Source: Sphingobium amiense
GTDB lineage: Bacteria > Pseudomonadota > Alphaproteobacteria > Sphingomonadales > Sphingomonadaceae
NCBI RefSeq assembly: GCF_003967075.1
Contig: NZ_AP018666.1
Span: forward strand, 148,122 to 212,121
Length of the DNA stretch: 64,000 nucleotides
Reading direction: 5' to 3'
Made by a program: the position numbers and the translations under genes. A model generated the notes under the pieces. It saw nothing but the letters and a program-made list of their open reading frames with translations. It did not search any database and was not told the DNA's origin. This document shows positions 57,147 through 64,000 of the stretch, piece by piece (the stretch's first letter is position 1; every line of letters starts with the position of its first letter).

Positions 57147-57188
57147 GCCGCGCTCCTGCGCATTATCGCTACCTCGCGATAAGCGATC
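57147..57188 (-). repeat. RIT element 1 right inverted repeat
   Basis: Inverted partner of 53377-53418; the host gene resumes at the next base with ATCCATCGC. Confidence 0.92.
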
Positions 57189-57506
57189 ATCCATCGCAAC
57201 ATGGAGGCCGCCCTCGAGCTGACCGGCGTCGTCGACGGCCTCGAAGGCAATACGCTCAACAGCGGCGCCAAGGCCTCGGCGCGCTCGCGCTTCGAGTCGA
57301 CCAAGCAGCGCTTCTTCGGACAGGTGCTCCTGTCGATGAAATTGCCGACCGTGATCGCGGCGGCCGAGCAGCATCTCGCCGAGGGCAAATCGGTGGTCAT
57401 GCAGCTTGTCACCACGGCCGAGTCCATCCTCGACCGCCGCCTGGGCCAGCTCGCCCCGGATGAGCGCGCCGAACTCGATATCGACCTGAGCCCGCGCGAA
57501 TTCCTG
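57189..57506 (+). pseudogene. Strawberry-notch family gene, part 2 of 3
   Basis: These 106 codons lie between the two RIT elements. They read IHRNMEAALELTGVVDGLEG, RFFGQVLLSMKLPTVIAAAE, GKSVVMQLVTTAESILDRRL and end DLSPREFL. They belong to the region between the helicase core halves of strawberry-notch proteins. The piece is in frame with part 1 and part 3 once both elements are removed. No start of its own is expected. Its survival without stops suggests the insertions are not old. Confidence 0.88.
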
Positions 57507-57526
57507 TTATCTGGAGATCCAGATAA
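57507..57526. repeat. 20-bp near-palindrome at the left end of RIT element 2
   Basis: TTATCTGGA and TCCAGATAA around GA. The same arm recurs as TCCAGATAA at 57608-57616 and as TTATCTGGA at 61149-61157, near the inner edge of each inverted repeat, so it is probably a recombinase-binding arm. Confidence 0.75.
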
Positions 57527-57527
57527 A

Positions 57528-57624
57528 ACATATTCTTTGCAGTCGAGATTTATGTCGAGCGGTTCGCACGCAGGCGCGGATTTACGGGATGAAGACATCG
57601 ATTTTACTCCAGATAATTAAGGTG
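57528..57624 (+). repeat. RIT element 2 left inverted repeat
   Basis: 97 bases matching the inverted sequence at 61141-61237 with two mismatches. On the minus strand it contains an outward-facing start codon with GGAG upstream. Confidence 0.92.
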
Positions 57625-57652
57625 CCCCCAGCCCCAACAAGCTGGAGGATCT

Positions 57653-59197
57653 ATGACGTCGCCAAAAACGGTCGTTTCATACGGACGGCCCAAGCCCTGG
57701 ACGGGAGACACTCCCACCCCAGATACTCTATCCACCGCCTTCCACTCTTCTCTTCTGGGGACTGCGGCAGTTGCAGCGGGGCTTTACAAAACGGCCGCTC
57801 GCCATTTCCTGTACTGGATCGATCAGCAGGGCATCGCGGTCTCGATTGTTGATGACGCTGTCGTCCGCCGCTTCGAGAAGCATCGGTGTCGCTGTCGGGG
57901 TTTTTCCCGCCATGAGCCCAACCGTCCGAAGTTCACCAGCAAGGTTCGGCGGTTTGTTCGCTTCCTGGAGGACCGGGGTATGGTCGCCGTGCCCGATGAT
58001 ATCGATCATCTGGACACGGCGTTGGCGGATTACGCGACATTCCTCGTGCAGGAGCATTACAGCGCGGCGAGCATCAAGAGCTACCGTTCGGAGGCAGCGC
58101 ACTTTGCCGCGTGGATGCGCGTTTCTCGCCTGCGCTGGCAGGATGTCACTGATAAGCATGTTGCCTTGTATGCTGGCCACAGCTGTCGTTGCCCGGTTTA
58201 CCGCAAGCGCGGAACGCTGATCGGCCATCACGGTCCGTTACGCCGCAGTAAGGGCGCGCGGCGCTTCCTTGGATTTTTGCGCGACCGGCAGATACTTCCG
58301 CAGGCAGAGAGCCAACCGTATGAAGACGAGGATCTGACAGCCTATAAGGCTTGGCTGAAGGCCCATTGCGGCAGTTCGGCTGCGACGATCCGTCGTTACA
58401 GCGACGAAGTGAAGCGCTGGTATTTGTTGCTCGGTCCGCCATCGGATCTGGACGCGGCTACCATCAGAAGAATCGTTAGCCACCGCATCACCGAGGTGCC
58501 CGGTTCTGCACCGACCGTCGCCGGCATCATACGGAGCTATGTGCGCTTTCTTGTCTCACGCGGGGAGTGTGACGCGGCGTTGCAACATGCCTTTCCGCCC
58601 ATCAGGCGCTATCGGCTCGGCACCCTGCCACGCTATATGGACGAGGCGACGGTCGAGGGGATCATTGCGTCCTGCAAAACCGATACTGCGGTCGAGATTC
58701 GTGACAAGGCCATCATCCTTCTACTTGCCAGGCTCGGCCTGCGAGCCGGTGACATTTGGCAGCTCCGTCTAGCGGATATCGACTGGAACGAAGGATGTCT
58801 GAGGGTATGCGGCAAGAGCAGGCGGCCCGATCGCCTGCCGCTGCCCCAGGATGTAGGGGATGCGATCCTCGACTATATCGAGCGGGCCCGCCCACCGATA
58901 GACGAGGAGCGGTTGTTCGTTCGGGTGCAACCTCCATTCCGGCCGTTCAACTCGTCGGCCGAGATCGCAGGCATCGTAGCGCGTGTATTCCATCGGGGCG
59001 CCATCGAGGGCGTGCCGACGGGTGCCCATGCCTTCCGGCATTCTCTGGCAACACGGATGCTGCGCGCCGGCGCCGGCCTTGAATCGGTCGGCACGATCCT
59101 GCGCCACCGTTCCCCGGCGACCACCGCCATCTACGCCAAGGTCGACGTCCCGATGCTGCTCAAGGTCGCTCAGGATTGGCCGGGAGACGCGGCATGA
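57653..59197 (+). CDS. RIT element 2 tyrosine recombinase A
   Basis: The 514-residue first gene of the trio has an unusually long N-terminal region, with two short cysteine motifs (EKHRCRCRGFSRHEP and GHSCRCPVYRKRG) that could bind a metal. The catalytic domain has LLARLGLRAGDIWQLRLADI (R), VCGKSRRPDRLPLP (K), GAHAFRHSLATRML (HxxR) and ILRHRSPATTAIYAK (H and Y). GGAGG lies just upstream of the ATG. Complete active site. Confidence 0.92.
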   Translation: MTSPKTVVSYGRPKPWTGDTPTPDTLSTAFHSSLLGTAAVAAGLYKTAARHFLYWIDQQGIAVSIVDDAVVRRFEKHRCRCRGFSRHEPNRPKFTSKVRRFVRFLEDRGMVAVPDDIDHLDTALADYATFLVQEHYSAASIKSYRSEAAHFAAWMRVSRLRWQDVTDKHVALYAGHSCRCPVYRKRGTLIGHHGPLRRSKGARRFLGFLRDRQILPQAESQPYEDEDLTAYKAWLKAHCGSSAATIRRYSDEVKRWYLLLGPPSDLDAATIRRIVSHRITEVPGSAPTVAGIIRSYVRFLVSRGECDAALQHAFPPIRRYRLGTLPRYMDEATVEGIIASCKTDTAVEIRDKAIILLLARLGLRAGDIWQLRLADIDWNEGCLRVCGKSRRPDRLPLPQDVGDAILDYIERARPPIDEERLFVRVQPPFRPFNSSAEIAGIVARVFHRGAIEGVPTGAHAFRHSLATRMLRAGAGLESVGTILRHRSPATTAIYAKVDVPMLLKVAQDWPGDAA

Positions 59198-60108
59198 TGA
59201 ACGCTCAGATCGAACGCTATGTCGCGTTACATCGCAGTTTCGGCCGCAAGTTTGACGCGCAGGAACGGTGGCTCCGTCTCTTTGCCAGCTATGCCAACGA
59301 CCTCGGCGATCGGCACATCAAAGTCGAGCGGATCTACGATTGGTGCCGATCGGCCAGTTCCCAGAACGTGGCCCGGGACAGGTTCGACCACCTCCGCCGC
59401 TTCTGCCTCTATGCCCATGCCGAGGATCAGCAGCATCAGGTGCCGCCAGCAGGCGTCTTCGGAAGAGGGAAGCGACGCCGCCCGACACCACATATCATCG
59501 AGCCCGAACAACTCAGAGCGATCATGCAGGCCGCCCTTGATCTTCCGCCCAAAGGCAAGATCAGCCCGCATACTTACCACTACCTGTTCGGCCTGCTGGC
59601 GACGACCGGCCTGCGGATATCCGAGGCGCTCGCACTCCAGTGTAATGATGTGGTCGACGACGGCCTCGTTATCCGGAACGGCAAATTCGGCAAGCAACGC
59701 CTCCTGCCGATCCAGCCATCAACGCGAGAGGCGCTCGATACGTATCTCAGCATTCGCAGAAGGCTGAACGCCCGCGGCGATGATCTGTTCGTCACCACGA
59801 GAGGCCGGGCGCCACACCAGACGGTCGTTCACATCGTCTTCGTCAGATTGGCTCGTAAGCTGGGTTTCCGCGGTCCGACCGGAACCAAGGGCATTCGCGT
59901 CCACGACCTGAGGCACACCTTCGCCGTTCGGTCGCTGGAGTCCTGCCAGCACGATCGGGAGGCGATCCGGCATCACTTAGCAGCGCTCAGCACCTATCTT
60001 GGCCATACGGATGTAGCCAACACATACTGGTATCTCGAAGCAACACCGGTCCTCCTTCGTGACATCGCCGCAGCAGGTGAGCAGCTTTTCCGAGGAGACG
60101 CAGCATGA
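59194..60108 (+). CDS. RIT element 2 tyrosine recombinase B
   Basis: The 304-residue second member starts at an ATG overlapping the previous stop (ATGATG; either ATG may be used). Catalytic motifs are LLATTGLRISEALALQCNDV (R), IRNGKFGKQRLLPI (K), RVHDLRHTFAVRSL (HxxR) and YLGHTDVANTYWYLE (H and Y). The next gene overlaps its stop by 4 bases. Confidence 0.92.
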   Translation: MMNAQIERYVALHRSFGRKFDAQERWLRLFASYANDLGDRHIKVERIYDWCRSASSQNVARDRFDHLRRFCLYAHAEDQQHQVPPAGVFGRGKRRRPTPHIIEPEQLRAIMQAALDLPPKGKISPHTYHYLFGLLATTGLRISEALALQCNDVVDDGLVIRNGKFGKQRLLPIQPSTREALDTYLSIRRRLNARGDDLFVTTRGRAPHQTVVHIVFVRLARKLGFRGPTGTKGIRVHDLRHTFAVRSLESCQHDREAIRHHLAALSTYLGHTDVANTYWYLEATPVLLRDIAAAGEQLFRGDAA

Positions 60109-61148
60109 CCGCGCTCGCCACCCATCTCGCTGCGTTCCTGCGCGAACATCTGCCTCGCGAACGCAACGTCAGCCCACATACGGTGACGACCTACGCGAAC
60201 TGCTTCGCGCTTCTGGTCCGGTTCGCAGCCAACCACCTGAAGCGGCGCCCCACCGACTTGACGATTGAGGATTTCGATCCCGCGCTGATCATGGCGTTTC
60301 TCGACCATTCGGAGGAGGCAAGGAAGAACAGTCCCAGAACCCGCAATGCCAGGCTTGCGGCGATCCGGGCGTTCTTCCGTTACGTCGAGTATCGCGTCCC
60401 AGCCTGCCTCGATCTCGCGCTGCGTGTACGTGCCGTGCCGACAAAGCGGACCGACACGACCCTGATCGACTATCTGACGCGGGACGAGATCACCGCGCTG
60501 CTCGATGCACCCGATCCTCAGTCTCGCCTGGGCACCCGGGATCGCGCCATGTTGCACCTCGCCTACGCTGGCGGTCTGCGGGTCGCCGAGTTGTTGTCGC
60601 TACAGATGCAGGACTTTCCGGAACGCTCGCTCGCAACGGTCCACATCATTGGCAAGGGGCGGCGCGAACGCATCCTCCCTCTCTGGCGCGAGACACAGGC
60701 AAGTCTTCGGGCCTGGCTTGCTGTTCGCCCGCAATGTCAGGCGATGGAGATATTTCTGAACGCTCATGGCGAGCCGATGACGCGCGACGGATTTGCGTTC
60801 AGGCTCGCCAAGCATGTAGCCACGGCGGCGAAGAAGCAGCCGTCGCTGCTGCGCAAGCGGGTCACGCCCCACGTGCTCCGGCATTCCTGCGCGATGCACA
60901 CGCTCGCTGCGACCGGCGACATCCGCAAAGTGGCGCTCTGGCTTGGGCATGCCAGTATCCAGAGCACGGAAGCCTATCTGCGGGCCGACCCCGAGGAAAA
61001 GCTGCAAATCCTCGCTGCGCATGGGTCGCCATTGGTCAAGCCAGGCCGCTTCAGGCCGCCAGCGGATCCGCTGATCATGATGCTCAACGACGTTCGAAAA
61101 CGAGCATCGCCCCGGGGCCGTAGCGCGCCTGGCATCCAGTCACCTTAA
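60105..61148 (+). CDS. RIT element 2 tyrosine recombinase C
   Basis: The 347-residue third member shows LAYAGGLRVAELLSLQMQDF (R), IIGKGRRERILPLW (K), VTPHVLRHSCAMHT (HxxR) and WLGHASIQSTEAYLR (H and Y). It resembles recombinase C of element 1 in size and motifs more than the other members do. The stop codon lies inside the right inverted repeat, so the coding region and the element end overlap by 8 bases. Confidence 0.92.
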   Translation: MTALATHLAAFLREHLPRERNVSPHTVTTYANCFALLVRFAANHLKRRPTDLTIEDFDPALIMAFLDHSEEARKNSPRTRNARLAAIRAFFRYVEYRVPACLDLALRVRAVPTKRTDTTLIDYLTRDEITALLDAPDPQSRLGTRDRAMLHLAYAGGLRVAELLSLQMQDFPERSLATVHIIGKGRRERILPLWRETQASLRAWLAVRPQCQAMEIFLNAHGEPMTRDGFAFRLAKHVATAAKKQPSLLRKRVTPHVLRHSCAMHTLAATGDIRKVALWLGHASIQSTEAYLRADPEEKLQILAAHGSPLVKPGRFRPPADPLIMMLNDVRKRASPRGRSAPGIQSP

Positions 61149-61237
61149 TTATCTGGAGTAAAACCGATGTCTTCATCCCGTAAATCCGCGCCTGCGCGCG
61201 AACCGCTCGACATAAATCTCGACTGCAAAGAATATGT
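61141..61237 (-). repeat. RIT element 2 right inverted repeat with outward start codon
   Basis: Inverted partner of 57528-57624. Reading outward it carries CTGGAG, an 8-base gap, and an ATG at 61167 that opens a leader MSSSRKSAPAREPLDINLDC continuing in frame into the host gene. Confidence 0.9.
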
Positions 61238-61238
61238 C

Positions 61239-63020
61239 ATCGACTATCTCGAACGCGCCTTTCCGACCCGGCAAATGCGCGTCTTCACCGACGACACCGG
61301 CGCCGAGCGCTCGGTGCCGATGGACGACGAGAACGGCAATCCGGTCTATAATCCGCAGGCGCTCGCGGCGCGCGCCAATCTCATCGAGCAGCTTTGCGCG
61401 CTGCCGCCGATCACCTCCGCGCTCGACGGGCTGCTCAATCATTTCGGCCATGACAATGTCGCCGAGATCACGGGACGCACCAAGCGGCTGATCCAGGCGA
61501 GCGACGGGCGCCAGAAGCTCGAGACCCGCTCAACCCGAACCAGCCAGGCCGAGGCCGCCGCCTTCATGGGCGGCCTCAAGCGCATCCTCATCTTCAGCGA
61601 CGCGGGCGGGACTGGCCGCTCCTATCATGCGAGCCTCGATGCGGTGAACCAGGAGCAGCGGGCCCATCTCCTGCTCGAACCCGGCTGGCGGGCCGACCGG
61701 GCGATCCAGGGTCTGGGGCGCACCCATCGCACGCATCAGGCCTGCACGCCCCTGTTCCGGCCGGTAACCACCGACTGCAAGGGCGAGCTGCGCTTCACCA
61801 GCACCATCGCCCGGCGCCTGGACACGTTGGGTGCGCTGACCCGGGGGCAACGCCAGACCGGAGGACAGAATCTCTTCGACCCCGCCGACAATCTGGAAAG
61901 CAGCTATGCCTGCGCGGCGCTGACGAGCTGGTTCCACCTCCTGCACCTGGGCAAGCTCAAGAGTACCACGCTCGCCGAGTTCGAGGAGCGCACCGGCCTC
62001 GAACTCACCGACAAGGACGGCGTGCTGAGGGGCGAGCTGCCGCCGATCCAGCGCTGGCTCAACCGGTTGCTTGCGCTCCCGATCGGGCTGCAGAACCGGA
62101 TCTTCGAGGAGTTTCTCGCCCTCGTCGAAACCCGGGTACAGGCCGCACGCGAAGCGGGGCGGCTCGACGTCGGCGTGGAGACCATGCTCGTCGATACCGC
62201 GACGATCATCGACGACACGATCCTGCGCACCGATCCGGTCAGCGGCGCGACCTCCCACCTCCTCACCATCGAGGTGGCGCGCCGCAAGACGCCTGTCTCG
62301 CTTGAGCGCATCCTGCGCATCGCCGAAAGTCATCCCCGCCACGCCTTCCTGCGCAATGCCAAGTCCGGCCTGGTCGCACTGCAGGTGAAGGCCCGCGCCC
62401 ATATGGAAGAGAAGGACGGCACACCCATCCCTCGCATCGAACTCATGCGCCTGACCCGCAACGACTATATGCGCCTTGCCGATCTCGCCGAAACCGCCTG
62501 GTCACCGATCGACGAGGAGGCTTTCCGCGCACTCTGGGCCGCCGAGGCCGAAGCGGCGGCGGCGCAGGTCGATACCGAGACGATCCGGCTCGCTACCGGG
62601 CTCCTGCTGCCGATCTGGTCAGCGCTGCCGAGCGATCATCTCGTCGTCAACCGCATCGCCGACCAGAGCGGCCAGTCCTGGCTCGGCCGCATCGTCTTCG
62701 ACGATCATGTCGTGCAGCTCTACACCAAACTCGGCCTCGATCGTGCCGAGAACCTGCCGCCCGGCGATATCGTCAAGTCCGCGCTCGGCGGCCGCAGCGT
62801 CGAACTGACGCAGCCGTTCCCGATGGCGATCAAGCGCGCCGTGGTGAACGGTCTGCCCCGCATTGAACTCGTGGGCGCGCCGCCCGCGCAGCTTGCCTAT
62901 CTCAAATCGCTTGGCTGCTTCACCGAGATCATCAGCTACCGCACGCGCGTGTTCGTGCCGGTGGAGGGCGCTGCCGATATCCTCGGCCGGCTGCTCAGGC
63001 CAGAGGCCCAAGCGGCATAG
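61239..63020 (+). pseudogene. Strawberry-notch family gene, part 3 of 3
   Basis: These 593 codons plus stop encode the C-terminal helicase half (GGLKRILIFSDAGGTGRSYH, then the arginine-finger-like DRAIQGLGRTHRTHQACTPL) and a long C-terminal domain. In its current state it can be translated as a 617-residue protein starting at the ATG at 61167 inside the RIT repeat, 24 codons before the host sequence. The joined gene would make about 1,412 residues. No other lesion is seen, so excision of both elements could restore function. Confidence 0.88.
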
Positions 63021-63228
63021 CCACGATCAGGCTCGCGGCATCCGGCTCGATTTCCAATCCCGCCAGGGGCTGGGTCAGCAGCATGGCCGCGAGCGCCGCC
63101 TGGGTCGTCGCCGCGCCAGCCTTGTCGCCCGCCTGTTCGAGCAATTGAACTGCCTTGCGGATCAGGCCGACTGCAAGCGCCCTCTTGTCATGTATTGCGT
63201 CCATCGCATCCACTCGTGCTGGTGCCAT
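62995..63228 (-). CDS. Small hypothetical protein, paralogue 1
   Basis: The 77-residue protein contains DKRALAVGLIRKAVQLLEQA and ends IEPDAASLIVAMPLGPLA. It is helical and acidic-to-neutral. It is related to the next gene (shared RxxAIGLxRxAxxxL start and LDPxSAxLIxxxPL end), so the two come from duplication. Its 3' end overlaps the strawberry-notch stop on the other strand. The start is uncertain; an internal Met eight codons later is possible. Function unknown. Confidence 0.5.
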   Translation of the reverse strand: MAPARVDAMDAIHDKRALAVGLIRKAVQLLEQAGDKAGAATTQAALAAMLLTQPLAGLEIEPDAASLIVAMPLGPLA

Positions 63229-63314
63229 GGGCCCAGGATAGCATAAGCCCTGCCGTCCGCTACCGGATGATGTGCGCGCCTCCAGGTCTTCCGGCCGCTC
63301 GCTCGGGGGGCGGC

Positions 63315-63521
63315 CTAGTCGCTGCTGAGCGGAATACCCGCGATGAGCGCGGCGCTTTGCGGATCCAGCTCTTCGCCGGGCTGGAGGGGCCGCGCCGCGA
63401 GCGCCACATCGAGCGCATGTTGCAGCCGCGCAGCCGTATCCCAGTCTTCGGCCCTGTCCAGAAACACCATCGCCTGCCGCATGAGGCCTATCGCGATGCC
63501 GCGGCTGTTCGTCTCTGCCAT
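63315..63521 (-). CDS. Small hypothetical protein, paralogue 2
   Basis: The 68-residue protein starts MAETNSRGIAIGLMRQAMVF with GAGGAG at 6 bases upstream, which decides the start. It continues WDTAARLQHALDVALAARPL and ends ELDPQSAALIAGIPLSSD. It is a paralogue of the neighbouring gene 86 bases downstream and probably co-transcribed. No family is recognised; a small regulatory or partner protein is possible. Confidence 0.55.
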   Translation of the reverse strand: MAETNSRGIAIGLMRQAMVFLDRAEDWDTAARLQHALDVALAARPLQPGEELDPQSAALIAGIPLSSD

Positions 63522-64000
63522 GCCCATCTCCTCGAGCTCCCGGTTAAACCGTGGGAGAGGGGGCGATTGGCCTGTCGTCCGAACTCCCGCGCACTGGACG
63601 CGGGAGCCGCCGGACCTCGCAACATGTGAACACACATGCGCCGCCACCTTTAACCCGAAGGTCTGGACATGCGCGACGGCAGCCCGGAAACCGATGGTTT
63701 TCGAGTTGCTTGTGTTCACGGACTTGCGAGGTCCGGCGCTGCCCTTTGCGCAGCGCAGCTCCGCCCTAACAGAGGGGCCGGGAGCGGCCAACCGGTTCCT
63801 TTTTCTGACCAGGTTTCCAGCGTCGTTGGCTGGTGTCGGCGCCCCGTTCCGGCTGCCTTGACGATCGCTGTCGCACCACAGGGCGCTGCCCCCGGTCGGA
63901 CAGCCGAGGCGACCGAAACGGCCAGCGGCGGGGCCGCTGCAAAGAGAAGGGGGGTCGGAAGGGGTGTCCCGGGATGATCCGGGCATCAAGGAGACTTCCA
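63522..64000. other. Gene-free region with long inverted repeat at the right edge
   Basis: No supported gene is seen. It holds an interrupted inverted repeat (next entry) and the promoter of the two small minus-strand genes. Confidence 0.45.
63609..63737. repeat. Interrupted long inverted repeat
   Basis: The left arm GCCGGACCTCGCAA (63609-63622) plus GTGAACACA (63626-63634) pairs with TGTGTTCAC (63711-63719) plus TTGCGAGGTCCGGC (63724-63737). In total 23 paired bases are broken only by a 3/4-base bulge, with a 76-base loop. It could be a transfer origin, a structured leader or a lost element's ends. Confidence 0.6.

Larger units (their letters stand above)
53357..57188. mobile_element. RIT element 1 (Recombinase In Trio), transcribed leftward
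   Basis: The 3.8-kb element holds three overlapping tyrosine recombinase genes and nothing else, the definition of a RIT element. Its 42-bp inverted repeats (53377-53418 and 57147-57188) begin GATCGCTTATCGCGAGGT and differ at one base. Outside the left repeat lies a 20-bp palindrome, TTATGCGCAGCTGCGCATAA, that has no copy at the right end. Removing 53357-57188 restores the host gene frame exactly (GTG|ATC). The exact border is set by that reconstruction and no target duplication is seen. Confidence 0.9.
57507..61238. mobile_element. RIT element 2 (Recombinase In Trio), transcribed rightward
   Basis: The 3.7-kb element contains three overlapping tyrosine recombinase genes of a different lineage from element 1. 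The inverted repeats are 97 bp long (57528-57624 and 61141-61237) with two mismatches. The left end carries a 20-bp near-palindrome TTATCTGGA-GA-TCCAGATAA. Removing 57507-61238 restores the host frame as DLSPREFL-IDYLERAFP. The border is fixed to within a few bases by that reconstruction. Confidence 0.9.

Noticed and set aside
57143..57598. 151-codon minus-strand gene starting in the RIT element 2 left repeat
   Set aside because: It mirrors the outward leader at the other end but then runs antisense through the host gene without homology. It is noted as part of the terminal-repeat finding only.
53467..61148. Integron or integrative conjugative element
   Set aside because: No attC array, cassettes, relaxase or conjugation genes lie inside. 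Two sets of exactly three overlapping tyrosine recombinases with inverted repeats fit RIT elements.

Overview
The window reads as a stretch of a large plasmid from a high-GC alphaproteobacterium, most likely a sphingomonad (Sphingobium/Novosphingobium/Sphingomonas type). Support comes from an iteron-controlled Rep_3 initiator next to ParA, a plasmid-type strawberry-notch helicase gene, a MucR-type regulator, a copAB copper module, an LPG synthase/hydrolase pair, and a dense set of unrelated transposable elements. Attribution to sphingomonads is by gene content, not by a database search.

Layout. 1-2.7 kb: ccoNOQP, a cbb3 oxidase operon on the minus strand, cut by the window edge inside ccoP. 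3.0-10.1 kb: a lipoprotein, then a nitric-oxide detoxification divergon. On the left are a group III truncated globin, a DUF1971 protein, flavohemoglobin hmp and a CopD-like membrane protein. On the right are nsrR, a zinc-ribbon peptide, a cupin and the quinol NO reductase norZ. NsrR-like palindromic sites lie between the two arms. 10.2-13.1 kb: a small secreted protein, a TonB-receptor stump, an internally deleted IS21 remnant and a DinJ/YafQ toxin-antitoxin pair. 13.4-24.6 kb: a long minus-strand operon, aldehyde dehydrogenase - alcohol dehydrogenase - copA - copB - MFS - DUF411. Its MFS gene is split by a complete Tn3-family transposon with a 5-bp target duplication. 24.6-27.1 kb: an intact IS21-family element without a target duplication. 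27.1-33.9 kb: a truncated tyrosine recombinase, an HTH protein, tniQ-tniB-tniA with one recognisable transposon end, and a second, 5'-truncated HTH gene.

33.9-37.2 kb is the replication and partition core: a repeat-rich region, parA, a ribbon-helix-helix partner, repA and about 13 iterons. 37.6-47.5 kb holds stress and accessory genes: an amidohydrolase, a periplasmic protein, HtrA, a YoaK-like protein, a spermidine-synthase-like protein, a Toprim protein, a histidine kinase/receiver interrupted by a stop codon, MucR and a DUF4238 protein. 47.7-51.0 kb: an acvB/virJ-like gene and an mprF gene with compensating frameshifts, a lysyl-phosphatidylglycerol hydrolase/synthase pair.

51.2-63.0 kb is the most striking part. 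A single strawberry-notch gene (about 1,412 codons when reconstructed) is interrupted twice by different Recombinase-In-Trio (RIT) elements. Each has three overlapping tyrosine recombinase genes and long inverted terminal repeats. The insertions lie 318 bp apart in opposite orientation. Removing both leaves one uninterrupted frame, and the two insertion points can be aligned on the same short sequence, TG^ATC. The right end of the second element supplies a ribosome binding site and start codon in frame with the last third of the host gene. The window ends with two small paralogous minus-strand genes and a long inverted repeat.
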